NCBI GenBank assembly: GCA_016648135.1
Contig: JADDOH010001544.1
Span: 62,001 to 126,000, forward strand
Direction: 5' to 3'
Length of the DNA: 64,000 nt
Origin: Agrypnia vestita
Lineage: Eukaryota; Arthropoda; Insecta; Trichoptera; Phryganeidae
Position 1 is the first letter of the stretch; every line of letters starts with the position of its first letter. Of this stretch, positions 1 to 10,667 are shown in pieces. Made by a program: the position numbers and the translations under genes. Below the pieces are notes generated by a model. That model made no database searches. It saw only the letters and a program-made list of their open reading frames with translations, and was not told where the DNA came from.

Positions 1-30
1 AAGAATAAACAAAAAATTGTTTATTTAACT

Positions 31-66
31 ACTAGCTGTGCCCGCGCGGCTTCGCAGACGTAGATT
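31..66 (+). repeat. Terminus of an ACTAGCTG-type dispersed repeat
   Basis: The stretch starts ACTAGCTGTGCCCGCGCGGC and continues with TTCGCAGACG. The ACTAGCTG...CCCGCG...CTTCGC layout is a recurrent repeat end in insect genomes. Related ends appear in this window at 40048-40077 (reverse orientation, ending GACAGCTAGTA) and near 42748. The rest of the element is not recognisable here. The autonomous parent cannot be named from this piece. Confidence 0.4.
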
Positions 67-1153
67 TTTAGTGACTTTTAGTCATATTTTATCAATTTAT
101 ACATTAACCTTTACATATTACATGTAAACAAGGATTTTTTGAAATTAATAAATAAAAAATATAGATAATGTTGTCGCAGTCTTTTTTATAGATTTTTATG
201 AGTTCTATAACTTTTTTGTAGAAAGTATTTAAATATCTCTTACCGTTAAGGCAGCGTTCGTAAAAAATTCGCTCGACCATTTTTTCGTCGACTTTAGTTG
301 TAAAATAGGTCACCATAAAAAGCTCTTTTATTTTAACGGCATAATATATAGCCCTGTAAGTTCATTGTAAGTTTTGGTAAAAGAATGTTTGTAATCGGAT
401 GAGCAGTTTCGGAAATTACCTACCTCGTACCTGCCTACATCCAAACTTACCTACAAACGTTACCTCTTTAAAATATTAGAATAGATTACTGATGTTTTCA
501 AGTAAAATATCATTTCCCTCGTAAAAGAATAAACGCGATATCACTTACGTATACAAAATAGTGGTAGTAGTATGTACACAGATTGACTTATAGCTTAGGT
601 ATAGCAAAAATTTTGAAAAAGTTTCCATCGTTTATTTTTTAATAGAAAATATTTTTTTACATTTTGAATGAAATGTCAACAGTTATGGAGATAAATTTGC
701 ATTTTTCAAAAATATTTCCGACTTTTCTTCTGTAAAATGATGGATCAAGTATCATGAAATTAATTTATATCGAATAATAAACCATTTATAATTTTATAAA
801 ATGATACAATGATACAAATTAAATAAAATGATTTAAAGCGGGCAGAAATGTGAACCAGAATTTTTGCAAGGTTTTAATAATTTTATTTGACTTGTATCTA
901 AGAGAATGATTTTTGGATATTTAATTAAGTCCTTAAAAAATATAATACACTTGACATCTGTCGAGTAATCAACAAACTAAATTCAGAATTTATAAAATTT
1001 GAATGAGCGACATCTATGGACGCAGCAGAAAATTAAAATAAATCATTGAGATGAATGCTTATTAAAATGTTGCAAAATAATATAATAATATAATATATAA
1101 TAATAATAATAAATAATAAAATAAAACGCAAAAGGCTTTATTTTATTTTTCAG
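67..1153. other. AT-rich, no gene seen
   Basis: Very AT-rich DNA with only short, chance-like open frames. An AAT/ATA microsatellite lies at about 1079-1120. The last 20 bases are a pyrimidine-rich run ending in CAG (1151-1153) that reads as a splice acceptor for the open stretch that follows. Confidence 0.6.
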
Positions 1154-1261
1154 GATGAACTGCGTCAGCTCGTATCATGTGAGTCAAGAGCCCTGATGAG
1201 ACTGCTCCAAGCGGAAGACGTCGAGAATAACCCGGGACCCATTTTCACTGGACGACGATAG
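1154..1261 (+). CDS. Short open stretch carrying a 2A-type ribosome-skipping motif (possible terminal exon or element relic)
   Basis: Read from 1154, the frame gives 35 codons to TAG at 1259-1261. Codons 22-29 (1217-1240) spell DVENNPGP, which fits the D(V/I)ExNPGP consensus of 2A peptides; these make the ribosome skip the final Gly-Pro bond and release two proteins from one frame. The residues before it, MRLLQAE, are helix-prone, as is usual upstream of 2A. Seven codons after the motif (IFTGRR) the frame closes. The only in-frame ATG is at 1196. The open stretch is preceded by TTTATTTTATTTTTCAG, a strong acceptor-like sequence, so a 3' terminal exon is one reading. Another is a fragment of a non-LTR retrotransposon, since several clades carry 2A near their N-terminus. 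After the stop a +1 frame stays open to about 1320, so a frameshift is possible. The motif is seen; the function is inferred. Confidence 0.4.
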   Translation, partial: DELRQLVSCESRALMRLLQAEDVENNPGPIFTGRR

Positions 1262-1324
1262 ATGGCAGGCTACGCAAGAATACGAAAACATGCGCTATTG
1301 GCCACGGTTGCTCGAAACATGAAA

Positions 1325-1330
1325 AATAAA
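1325..1330 (+). terminator. AATAAA polyadenylation-like signal
   Basis: A canonical AATAAA lies 64 bp after the stop codon of the 2A-bearing frame. In DNA this AT-rich the hexamer is common, so it supports a terminal-exon reading only weakly. Confidence 0.2.
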
Positions 1331-1869
1331 TATTAATTTGTAATACTTAGAAAAGCATTGTTCCACTATATTTTACGTGCATTAAATAATTAAGATAGTT
1401 TATAATATTATTTGAATCAACACATACCTAAATAATACCCGTCTATTCTTCTTTAGTCAGTTTTCTCAATACTAAGGCTTGTGATCCCCGGGTTAATTAG
1501 TTTTAAGTCCTTGATTATTCTTCACGTATTTTGCTTGAAAACTGCATTTTAAAGTCCAGTAACGATCTTGATCTGGTCTTTCCTATCGCCATCAACATTT
1601 ACAGGTTATCATCGTTTTTCGATGTCTGAAAATGCGTCTCATATATTTATTTAGATCGTGCACAATTGGTCACAGATTCTGATTGTTCCAAGATTGTAGC
1701 ATAAATTATTTGTATTACCGTTGAAGGGATTCCAAGCTGTATTTAAGTATTTATTTTTCAAGAAGATTCAACTCTGTAGCGGTACATAAAAAAAATAGAG
1801 AAAAATAGAGATTGTCAATCTTTTTTTTCAATCGTAGGTATTTCATTTGATATCACGTTTTTGTCATTC

Positions 1870-1970
1870 CTCTCTCCCTTTTAATTAAGGGCTGGCACGT
1901 CGTCATCGTCGCTACAACCCCTGGTGGGTTTCGGCTTCATCAATAATTTTCCTCCAGTGACTCCTATTAC
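1870..1970 (-). pseudogene. LINE reverse-transcriptase C-terminal fragment
   Basis: On the minus strand a short frame reads RSHWRKIIDEAETHQGL, the kind of Trp-containing 'DRxxWR...EAxxHPGL' tail found at the C-terminus of RTE-like LINE reverse transcriptases. It runs into a GAT/GAC-rich repeat (CGTCATCGTC on plus), as such 3' ends often do. It lies just beyond the 3' end of the larger minus-strand LINE piece next to it and may be a separate insertion. Confidence 0.4.
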
Positions 1971-2049
1971 ATAGGTACCTATAGTTTCTCTCCTTCTTGT
2001 GTTTCTAAGACAGATTTGTCTTTGAAGACATCACCATAGGTATCTTCAG

Positions 2050-2690
2050 CCTTTCCAAGATCTTACATCCTGTTGGTCTTCTTCTTCTTCTTCATCTTTG
2101 TTTAGGCCTGTTGACCTGTTGTGGCTGCTATAGGTAATGTTCTCTTGGGAGTTGGACTGCCAGCTGTCCCTTCATTTATTGGGGGGACGTCCTGGAGGTC
2201 TGTTTCTCTGGAGTGCTTGATCTTTTGCTACTTTTGCGGCTCTGGAGTTTGTCATTCTGCTAATATGATCGTTCCAGAACTTTTTTCACTGTCGTCCCCT
2301 TCTTACAACGTCCTCGACCTCGCATACACTTCGAATCTCCGTGTTGCGAATCCGATCTCGGAGGGTTTATATATTATATCTCTTAATTTTCTGAGCTCGC
2401 TGGTTCGAATGAGGATTTTGGTTCAGACAATACCGGGCGAACATACGTTTTGTAAATCTGTAACTTTCTCCGGATATTCATGTGTTTGTTTTTCCAGATC
2501 ACATTTTTCAAGCATTCTGATATGGCTGCGGGTTTTTTGTGTTTGCTTTAGTACTTCTCCATAGAGGTCACTGTTGCACATTACGTTCACTCCTATGTAC
2601 TTGAATTTGGTAACTTGTTTGAACAGTGTTCCATCTATCATCACGCTACATATTACTTGTTCTTTAGCCAATGTCATACTTTTTGGTTGT
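2050..2690 (-). pseudogene. RTE-like LINE, C-terminal part and 3' end, decayed
   Basis: The minus strand encodes, across frameshifts, the distal part of an RTE-type endonuclease/reverse transcriptase. From upstream to downstream the pieces are FKQVTKFKYIGVNV (the 'VxxFKYLG' thumb segment), TLRDRIRNTEIRSVCEVEDVV, WNDHISRMTNSRAAKVAKDQ and RNRPPGRPPNK. The copy ends in a (GAA)n tract, seen as CTTCTTCTTCTTCTTC around 2079-2094 on plus, which is the usual 3' tail of these elements here (compare 18330-18360, 29600 and 59580). Stop codons and frameshifts show it is dead. The 5' part, with endonuclease and catalytic RT motifs, is absent, consistent with 5' truncation during target-primed insertion. 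Confidence 0.75.
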
Positions 2691-2699
2691 TGGTCTTGT

Positions 2700-4085
2700 G
2701 TTCAGCAATGGCTTCGTTGATTGCTGTTCAGCCAACCTCTCCAGATGGTCCAACCACTGAAGTCTCTTCCTTCATTAATAAACTTTGAGATGCTTATCTC
2801 TGTAAGCAATATAAACTCATTTTTACAATACCCAAGCTTTGCTTCATTTTCTAAAACTTCACAAAGATACATTTTTGCAGAGGCTGGATGTCTATATATA
2901 ATTTTGGCCCAACAGCCATTAGTCAGTTACCTATATTGTGACTCTAGATAAATAAAGTTATTCGAGGTCTCCAATAGAAGTTTTTTTTGGTTCCATAATA
3001 ATAAATTCTATCGTGAATAATGACACAATTCAATTTAGTTTATTTCGATGTGAAATAAATACTTAACTTTCCTTTAAAATAACAGCTTTTCTCATTATAA
3101 ACATAAAAAACATACGATTCATAAATGTATTGACCTTATTATTCTAAAAGCTCTTTGATGATTTAAATATACACGAAAAATGCTTATTTTTAAAGCAATT
3201 TTTTACATTTAAAAAAGTACCTACGTAACATTAATATTTTGGTTTGGTTCGATTATGATAAGTGCATAAAACCTTTTAAAACGTCTAATTTACTAATTTT
3301 ATCTCAGTAGTTCGATTTATGAGGGTGTTAATATCGAAATGACATCAATTTGACAAGTCTAACATTTATACCTAACTTTTTTAACCTTTGTAGGGAAACT
3401 TAGGTATGGTTTCATACTCTACTGTAAAATATCATTTTGCACTTCTCATAGTTTGACCAAAGACCATAGACATTTTAAATCTCACATGCATCGATTCCCT
3501 CCTATATTGAGAAAGTCAGTAAGTTGTGACCTAAATACTTATTAAATACTTTCATTACATTTGTTTCCAGAAAATTGTACCTCATCCACTAGATATAAAC
3601 ATGTGTACAGTAGTTAATAAACAAATGTTATATTACGATTTCACAATATTTTTACGAATGTATTTCTTAAAAATATTATTCACTATTATAATTTCAAAGT
3701 CAAAAGGACAGAAATGATGTTGATTCATTCTATTAGTAAACAAAAATGGGTATTAACTATGACAATGGAAAGGATTATGGCATTTGCATGTAAATTTGTG
3801 TAAATAAAGGTACACATATGTTTAATGGCGTGCAATTAATTGATCCCCCCCACCAATAGACCGTGAATATGGAGACAATTTAATAAATTTAATCACAAAT
3901 GGCAATTATTAATAAAATAAAAATAAATCATAGGGCATGGCAAAATAATTTGTACACTCCGTCAAAGCGAAGTTCGACGATTTTGAGATTATTGAATAAT
4001 ATTTTTTTATTATAAAACATACTAGAGGGGATAATCAAAGGAAATTTATTTAAATTTAATTTGGGTTATTAGTTAAACAGTTTAC
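2700..4085. other. Intergenic, no gene or repeat recognised
   Basis: AT-rich sequence with one 76-codon open frame at 2721-2951 that has no recognisable motif and sits in simple-sequence context. I see no RNA gene and no terminal repeats. Confidence 0.5.
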
Positions 4086-4087
4086 GT

Positions 4088-4185
4088 AGTGACTTGCTTG
4101 TTGGACTAGCGGTTGACACTAGCTGAGTGATTCAATGGTTGCGAGTTCGTGGCTCATTACAGACCAACAAGGTATTCCTATTTTT
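4088..4185 (+). repeat. tRNA-derived SINE head, old copy
   Basis: TTGTTGGACTAGCGGTTGACAC resembles the tRNA A-box region of the SINE family seen elsewhere here, and GCGAGTTCGTGGCTC resembles its degenerate B-box. The downstream GACCAACAAGG matches the 'CCAGCAAGTTAG' segment of the family poorly. It is probably a diverged copy or a related SINE. Confidence 0.35.
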
Positions 4186-4189
4186 CGGC

Positions 4190-5130
4190 GTTTCTTAGTT
4201 TTAACTTTTTTTGAGGTTTCTATGTATGTATTTTTCTATGTATTTCTGAGGGGAGTGCAGAAGTCAGATATCAATTACCTTATGGTTGTAAACAAATCGG
4301 TATTGTGAAATCGGAGAACCAGCACAGTGGTCTATTTCAAATCTTGACTGTTTTAAAAATAAGCCTGTATTTTGCGTTATTAAAAAAAATCCGCATTTAA
4401 TACGATAATATCACTCCCAAACTATACTTGATAATAAAACGAAGTCAAAAATGCAACAAAATAAAATGTTTTCTTGCTAATTATTAAATTATTACAGCGC
4501 GTAACTCTTTATTTAATTTATTTACCAAAGTTCAACTAGAAATTTAGTGATTAATTATCAGAACTAAATTATTATAGAGACTACAGCGCTATTTGAGAGA
4601 TTTTAAACGGGGAATGATTTAATCTGACTCTGTTGGGATTTAATTTCTCGATTAAAATGGAAAATAATACTAATATGCGAAGGCATTAAAAAATTGAGAA
4701 CAATGATTTTAAATGTAAAAAAGCATCACATCGCTCGGATACATGCATCGTACCATCCCTGAATATATTTAATTTGTTAGTGTAATTTAAAAAAATAATT
4801 ACTCTTTTTTATTTTTTATATTATTATTACTTAAATTATTTTTATTCATCATCATACGTAATTTTTGTTTAAGCTCCTGTAAAGAAACACTCTCTGAAAA
4901 TAAATAAATTTAATACATGTTTGGTTAAACTGTTTGAATGCTGGTGTCAACCAAGGTAGGCTGGTGGTATTGATGTATGGAAGTGATACCTAGAGGTAGT
5001 AGAAGATGAACGGAAATAAATCACTTAGACGTAGATATGTGTGACAAATCCATTTATTATTAGAGGAAATAATGAAAAAAAAAAGAAAACAATCTATAGC
5101 TGATATAAACATAGAAAATAGAATTAAAAA
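4190..5130. other. Intergenic, no gene recognised
   Basis: AT-rich sequence without convincing coding capacity, terminal repeats or RNA structure. Confidence 0.5.
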
Positions 5131-5134
5131 ATAA

Positions 5135-5420
5135 TCGTTTGGTTTGGGCATGTTGAGAGAGTGAATGAGGAAGTAATTGTTAAAATGATATCGGTATCTA
5201 GGTATGAGCTTATATATTATAAGTGTTGACGGCGCCAGAAAGGGTGGCCGTTTGGCATGATCAGGTTAACCGGATACTGGAAGACTGTCCTGTTAAGACC
5301 CTCAACAATCGGTATATGAATATACAAATGTGGATAAGGTTAGAGTTATGTGCCAGAAGAGAAGAGTGTGGCATTCCATCCTCGCTGCCTATCCCACAGG
5401 AAAGCGGCGTGATGGTAAGT
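5135..5420 (+). pseudogene. LINE 3' end, family A (VWRSILSAYP type)
   Basis: Across frameshifts the plus strand encodes the C-terminus of a non-LTR retrotransposon polymerase: FGLGM..REVNEE (from WFGHxxRMNEE), then a basic GAR/KGGRLA piece, and finally EECGIPSSLPIPQESG in one frame or KRRVWHSILAAYPTGKRRDG in another. The copy ends at GATGGTAAGT (5411-5420). The same end occurs in the copies at 13741-13750 and, inverted, at 43521-43530, which fixes the family's 3' boundary. Multiple frame breaks show it is inactive. Confidence 0.7.
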
Positions 5421-6068
5421 TAATTAATAATTTTGTTTTGCACTCTTCAAACATCTAAAATTTATTTAAATATTCCTCGTTTAAAGCTACTCACTGACTA
5501 GCAACGCCTGTATCAGGGTAACTTGTTTGTAGACAGTTGAAAAAATTAAAAATTCTCAACCAATAATATTAATAGGCATACCTTTTAAATTTTATTACAG
5601 ATACGCAACAATAGGTAATATACCTGTTGGAATATAGTAATTGTGTGTTGGTGGGTTGATTTTAAGACAGCGTCGTAATATTATGTAAGTAAGTAAAGGC
5701 TAATAATTATAAATTTAATTCTGAAGGTTGGTCATGCATTCGAATTTGCAAGTTCAGATAAATAAATAAAAAATACTTTGTGCATTTTAAGAATAAACTA
5801 GGAAACTTTTTACATTTTTTTAGCATGTCGCTTTCAATTTCGCAGGGGTGCAATTGGTTCAGTCAATCGAGCGCACCGTACAAACAGAATGCATTTATTT
5901 GCGGACCAAACAAAATACAACCAACTGCAGCTGTCATGCATCATGCAGTATGGAGTATTGCGTCTCTACCTGACACAGGCTCCGGGCTGCATCCACTAAT
6001 AAACTGCCCTATATTTACTCTGTTCCGTGCATCATTATATGGGGTGGGAAGGAGATGATTCTGTTTAA
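5421..6068. other. Intergenic, no gene recognised
   Basis: A 92-codon frame at 5780-6058 lies here, but its sequence has no recognisable domain and part of the DNA is a local base-composition bump. I make no functional call. Confidence 0.45.
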
Positions 6069-6072
6069 GTAT

Positions 6073-6609
6073 TCGTCTCTCAGTTCGTGGTAGGCTTTTA
6101 CCATCAACTAGTTATGAGTAAAGATACTTTCTTAGACATTTTTAAATAAAGAAGTGCAGAATCGTCGCCGTAAAAGGATCCACTTCGAATGCATTGATAA
6201 ATTTGTATATAATACCCATAACGTAAACGTATTAGCGACCGCCGTGCTGCGATTGGCTAGAACTAGAGATTACGCTAGTAGATTACGCTAGAAGGCGAGA
6301 CTGGGTGACCTCAGTGTGGAACCTCAGTATGGAACAGCAGGAATGTGAAAGCGTCAGTACCTACGTTGGATTTGGTAATGACAACTCACAGTCGATCGGT
6401 GTATTCGGAGGGTATCCTTATAAAATATATATTCTACCTGGAATATCTAAATGTTCAATATTCTTGTAATTTAGAAAAAAAAGATTTCCAGATTATTCTA
6501 GACATTTCCCGAGTACTGTAGGGCGTCTCAGAATGGAATGCTCGAGCGACTTCGATAGTGTTGTTGTCCTCGAGAGTGTACTCTGATAGTGCGCAAACAT
6601 CTCGTTACA
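6073..6609 (-). mobile_element. Solo LTR relic with 4-bp target duplication
   Basis: On the minus strand the segment begins TGTAACGAGATG at 6609, the same 12 bases that begin the LTR-like segment ending at 19237, and shares further short blocks with it (GCGCACT, ACAACACTAT). Directly outside, GTAT occurs at 6069-6072 and again at 6610-6613, matching the 4-bp duplication made by many Gypsy-type integrases. Length is 537 bp versus 520 bp for the 19 kb copy. The inferred 3' end has TCG where a canonical LTR end would give TGT on the plus strand. No gag or pol lies next to it, so a solo LTR is the simplest reading. Internal similarity to the 19 kb copy is only patchy. Confidence 0.45.
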
Positions 6610-6749
6610 GTATCAGTTCACACACAATTGAGATTATTCTCATTGGTTAACATTGTTACCATAATGTTTTGATATTTGTTATACAAAAAATGTCAATTTT
6701 TTTTAAAATTAAAAATAAAATAACTCCTCACATTATGCTACAGTGTAGA

Positions 6750-7405
6750 TATATTTGGCCAATGACGGAAACATCAAGAAACTACAAGTGATGCAAAACA
6801 GGGTGAAGAGAATCATATAAAAAACATTATATACACCAGAAATGAAGAAAAGAGAAAATCACTCAATTGAATGTAAAAAAAAAACTTGTTTATAACGTTC
6901 TTATATTGTACACAAAATTCTCAGTATCAAAATGCCAAAATATTTTTGAACAAAATTACTGTAAATAGTAATGTACATAACTATAATACCAGAAATAGGA
7001 ATAGAATAAGATTACAATATAAAAAAAAGTGTGTATACAGAATTGTCTAATGTACAAAGATGTAAAAATATATGATGAGATGCCAGAAAACATGAAGAAT
7101 AGGTATAAACAAAATGACTGATTTTTAAAACAAATGCTATAATTCTTGTAAAAATTGTAGAGCATAAGATGTATTATACATTATATTACAGATTGTACCA
7201 TAGATTAGATTAGATAGTTAGATTAAGATAGTTAGATTAAGATGTATTGTAGATTGTATAATACTATGGGATATGTAAATGTAAATACCTAAATTATTAT
7301 TGTAAACTATGCCTGTCTCAACACAGATATTTCTAGTGAGACAGGCACAGTTCAACCAAAATTTTATATTTAATTTAAGAAGAAATAAGCAAATAAATAA
7401 ATTTG
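6750..7405 (+). pseudogene. LINE reverse-transcriptase C-terminal relic with 3' UTR and A-rich tail
   Basis: The plus strand reads NGNIKKLQVMQNRVKRII (6768 onward), the 'xxLQxxQNRAxRII' segment typical of LINE polymerases. Further on come NTRNRNRIRLQYKK and, after a frame break, KDVKIYDEMPENMKN, the usual 'YxxLPxxIK' C-terminal block. A 3' UTR-like stretch follows and ends in AAATAAATAAATAAAT near 7388-7403. Frameshifts and stops make it a pseudogene. It belongs to a different LINE lineage from the GAA-tailed ones. Confidence 0.65.
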
Positions 7406-9445
7406 TAATAGATTATAGAATTTAAGTATAAAATACTAGTTAATATACAGCAGTGTCATGTTAACTAACTTACGAAATAAATAAAAAAAACATTACACAC
7501 TTTATCAATTTTAAAGTGATGAATATTATATAAATAAATAGGTACTTTAAAATATTTATTATAATATATAAGTCCCGTCTCATTTGTATTTTGTTTCTGT
7601 TTCGGTGCCGATAAATCGATAAATAACTTTTAGCAGCTTGCATCAAAACATAATTAATGGTAAGAATATTTGCCGAGTTTAAGAATAAGATAGCAACAAA
7701 TACAATATGCAATTTTTTGTATGCAGGCCTTTATCGTTACCTACTTCGTTATGTACATAAAAATACCTGTTCTGAGGTAAGTATCCATTCCATTCATTGA
7801 TACTCCATTTAAATATCTTATTTCATGGTTACGTTATTAAAAGAATAAAAAAAAATGAAGTAAGGTAAATTAGAGTAAAAAGTATATATCTACATAAAAA
7901 GTATATACATAGGTATATAAACAAACAAAAAGTGTAAATAAGTAAATTAATACCAAGGTAAATGGTATAAGAACAAAGGTACATATAGACAAAAGTATTG
8001 GAATAATATCATTCAAAATACAATGATAAGTGCATTGAATTTTTGATCTAGTAAGATGTGTTGGTTTAAATATGTTCTTGTATCGCGTTGATATTTATAT
8101 TTTATTTTGTTTTTAGTAGGTTGCATTGCGACCTTCAAGTTTCGGTTGCAGATTCGCCTTGAAATCATTGAAACGTGCACAGCGAATGCCCCTCGAACTG
8201 CAACTGCCCGTTTGACAAAAACCCCAGAATCCAGCGTATCTAATAAATCGATCTGCAATTACACGATCGAGTAAATTTTTTCGCACATTCGGCGCAAGCT
8301 GTTAATAGAAAGGCAATAATTGAATGTACGGATGTGTCTGGGGGACTCGTAGTCGGCCATTTTCCAAGGCACAATGGGTCCGATCCGTTTCAATGCGCAT
8401 TCAATATTTTGATAATAATTTACAACTGCAAATTGCACCGGGATCTAAGCTGCCAGCCGTGTGTTTGCATTGTGTCCGGACAAATTGGCGGGACGGGATC
8501 ATTGGCACTTTAACTTATTGGCTTTTAAGTTGTGTGTTGTCAGTCGCTCGGCATTTGAGAACGATTCAACAGGGAGTCATTTATTTAATTGATTTAAACG
8601 TCTATAGATTTCTAAAAGTTTAATATATTTGCGAGTTTGGTAACTATGTCCGACAGAAACGGAAGACCTGAGAAACCTTGGCTGCAGATAATAAGTTGAA
8701 TGTGATTATTAATTACTAATTTAGCGATAAATGTACTCGTAGGCTCTCTAGTGTTACATTGAAGGAAGAATTGGTAAGTAATGAATGTAAACCATAAACT
8801 ATGTTTCTTTGTATCTACCACAGAATATAGAGAGCTGAACTAAATCCCTTTTTTAGGCGAGGGCTCTGGGACATAGCGGAAGTATGTCCTCCCTCGAATA
8901 CATTTAAGACACGTTATAATGCATTCAAATTATTTATTATTGCATAATTTAATCTCCTAAAACAGTTTTGCTCGGAGAGTAAACAAAAATAGACGTAGTT
9001 TTTTTTATTTTATAAATTTCGTTCCAAACGTAGTTTACTCAAGTAAAAACAATTTTTTGTAATAAACGCGACTTATTTACTAAGGCATTCTTTTTTTAAG
9101 AGTAATTAGTTTGAACTTTTTATAATTATTTCAAAATTCACAAGCAATTTTTTTACTTAAATTTTTTCTACAAGTGGAACCAGCCGTGGAATCACAGAGT
9201 GTACCAAGAAATCTGTTAGTTCCTGTTAGTTCATGTCTATAATTCTGTAACCACCCTCCCTTTTCTTCTTCTAAATCTTCTCCCACCTAATCTGTCTATA
9301 CTTGAAAATTAATCTTAGTACACACTTTGTGTCCTGAAAACGGAGGCATCGCTGCCGTAACATGTAGAATTTTCCCGATAAAAACGAATTGTGGTTAAAA
9401 AGTTTCTATTATTTTATTTATAAAATGGTGTCACAAAGTGAATTT
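7406..9445. other. Intergenic; less AT-rich stretch at 8130-8560 unexplained
   Basis: Mostly AT-rich. From about 8130 to 8560 the composition rises in G+C and the sequence lacks simple repeats, which could mark a conserved non-coding element or an unrecognised old insertion. Open frames here (8013-8258 minus, 8324-8623 plus) carry no motif that I recognise. Confidence 0.4.
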
Positions 9446-9449
9446 GAAA

Positions 9450-9675
9450 AAAAATGAAGAATTATATTTTGATCAGTCTTCGGACACGTCAACCGCAGAT
9501 AAGATGATAACCCAGAGAAGCTGAGGACTGGAAATGTGGAAGACCAAAGATGGATTGACCAGATCAAAGACGCTCCAGGCCTTAGAGTATATACAAACAT
9601 TGTATATACTCTAAGCTCCAGGCTCTCCTATTGGAACGACTGAACGGCATCCGAATTGCGGGCTGCAAGAAAGAT
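9450..9675 (+). pseudogene. LINE C-terminal relic interrupted by a 34-bp insertion
   Basis: Plus-strand pieces read FGHVNRR..DDNPEKLRTGN, then GRPKMDWPDQ and, after the insertion, RLSYWNDxTASELRAARK. This is the basic C-terminal tail ('GRPxxxW...') of an RTE/Jockey-type LINE. The coding sequence is split at 9581-9614 by a small palindromic insertion flanked by a 9-bp direct repeat; removing insert and one repeat joins GATCAAAGACGCTCCAGGC directly to TCTCCTATTGG. Confidence 0.6.
9581..9614. mobile_element. 34-bp terminal-inverted-repeat-only insertion with 9-bp target duplication
   Basis: The insert begins CTTAGAGTATATACA, has the loop AACAT, and ends TGTATATACTCTAA; with the next base G the two arms form a perfect 15-bp stem. 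GCTCCAGGC occurs immediately before (9572-9580) and immediately after (9615-9623), so the target duplication is exact. The arm sequence CTTAGAGTATATACAAAC also occurs once at 59110-59127, in another LINE relic. This looks like a DNA transposon reduced to its two fused termini. A 9-bp duplication would fit Mutator-like or Merlin-like transposases; I cannot tell which. Confidence 0.7.
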
Positions 9676-9679
9676 AGAT

Positions 9680-10665
9680 ATTTATGAAAACACGGCAAGT
9701 TAGAATTCTGAGGGTTTCTATATTCTATACTCAAAATAATATCTTTTACACGGTACGAGATAAGAATCTTTAAGATTTTGAACATACGGAATATTGAAAC
9801 AAGATTGCAAATCAGGCTGAGTAATAAACTCAATGTACAAGAATTCACTATATCTCATACATAAATTGCTGCTCATGTAGGCCTCTTTCCATTTAAGAAA
9901 GACAATTGAATTAGTGTGTGTAAGCCGTGCGAAAGAGGAACATTGTTAATAGCGTTGGTGTTTCGCCACTTTTAGTGGTAACGTTATTCCCTGGAATCTT
10001 CTTGTACATTATCGTGTGTTCTATCGATTTATAGATATTTCTTAATTGCTCTAGAGCCAAGTGCAGTCGCGTGATTTCTCGATTATGTGTAGTTCTTCTC
10101 GAGTTAGGATGGTAGTATATTTTCATTTTCAAATGGAATTGGTAGTTCAGCGGCCGGGGGCATTCTCTTCTTTTTACGACTTGTTTCTGCCTTTATCCAA
10201 CACATTCAAACATCTCTCGCGAGTATAGGTGTGTATTGTATAGAAATTTATTTTTCAAAGAAGGCTCGCAAAGTTCTTGGTGTATTTCTAATGAAATATA
10301 CAAATGATACAAGTTAGCGAGGGATAAACGTTCGTGCTTAAGCCATCTGGATTTGAAAGGACTTCGCTTTTTCTCGCAAACAAACAACACTGCAGAGAAT
10401 ATATCGTTTTATTTTGAGTAATATCGTATTTAAATCACGTATTTTTCAACTGCTCCTAAACGACAAGCAGCGTTTGCAAAACGTTTCAAAAATATCGCCC
10501 AACGATTTTTCACATATTTCGGTTAAATTCATTTTTGGTCTCGTCTCCATCTTGTGACTAATGCACAGAGACGTGTTCTCCTAATACGTCTGGAATACGG
10601 TTTACAATGCGTCTGCATACCTCCCGGTCATGAGCCGCGTTGATCGCATCATTTTAACAAGACTC
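9680..10665. other. Intergenic, no gene recognised
   Basis: Several 60-90-codon frames exist but none has a recognisable domain. The stretch 10500-10665 is richer in G+C and precedes the piggyBac-like terminus. Confidence 0.45.
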
Positions 10666-10667
10666 CT

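Noticed and set aside
1191..1235. CTGATGAG at 1193-1200 as a hammerhead first box
   Set aside because: No GAAA box or paired stems follow at suitable distance; the sequence is better read as codons of the 2A-bearing frame.
6250..6330. GATTACGCTAGTAGATTACGCTAG as a meaningful tandem repeat
   Set aside because: Only two short units, inside the LTR relic; no further structure.
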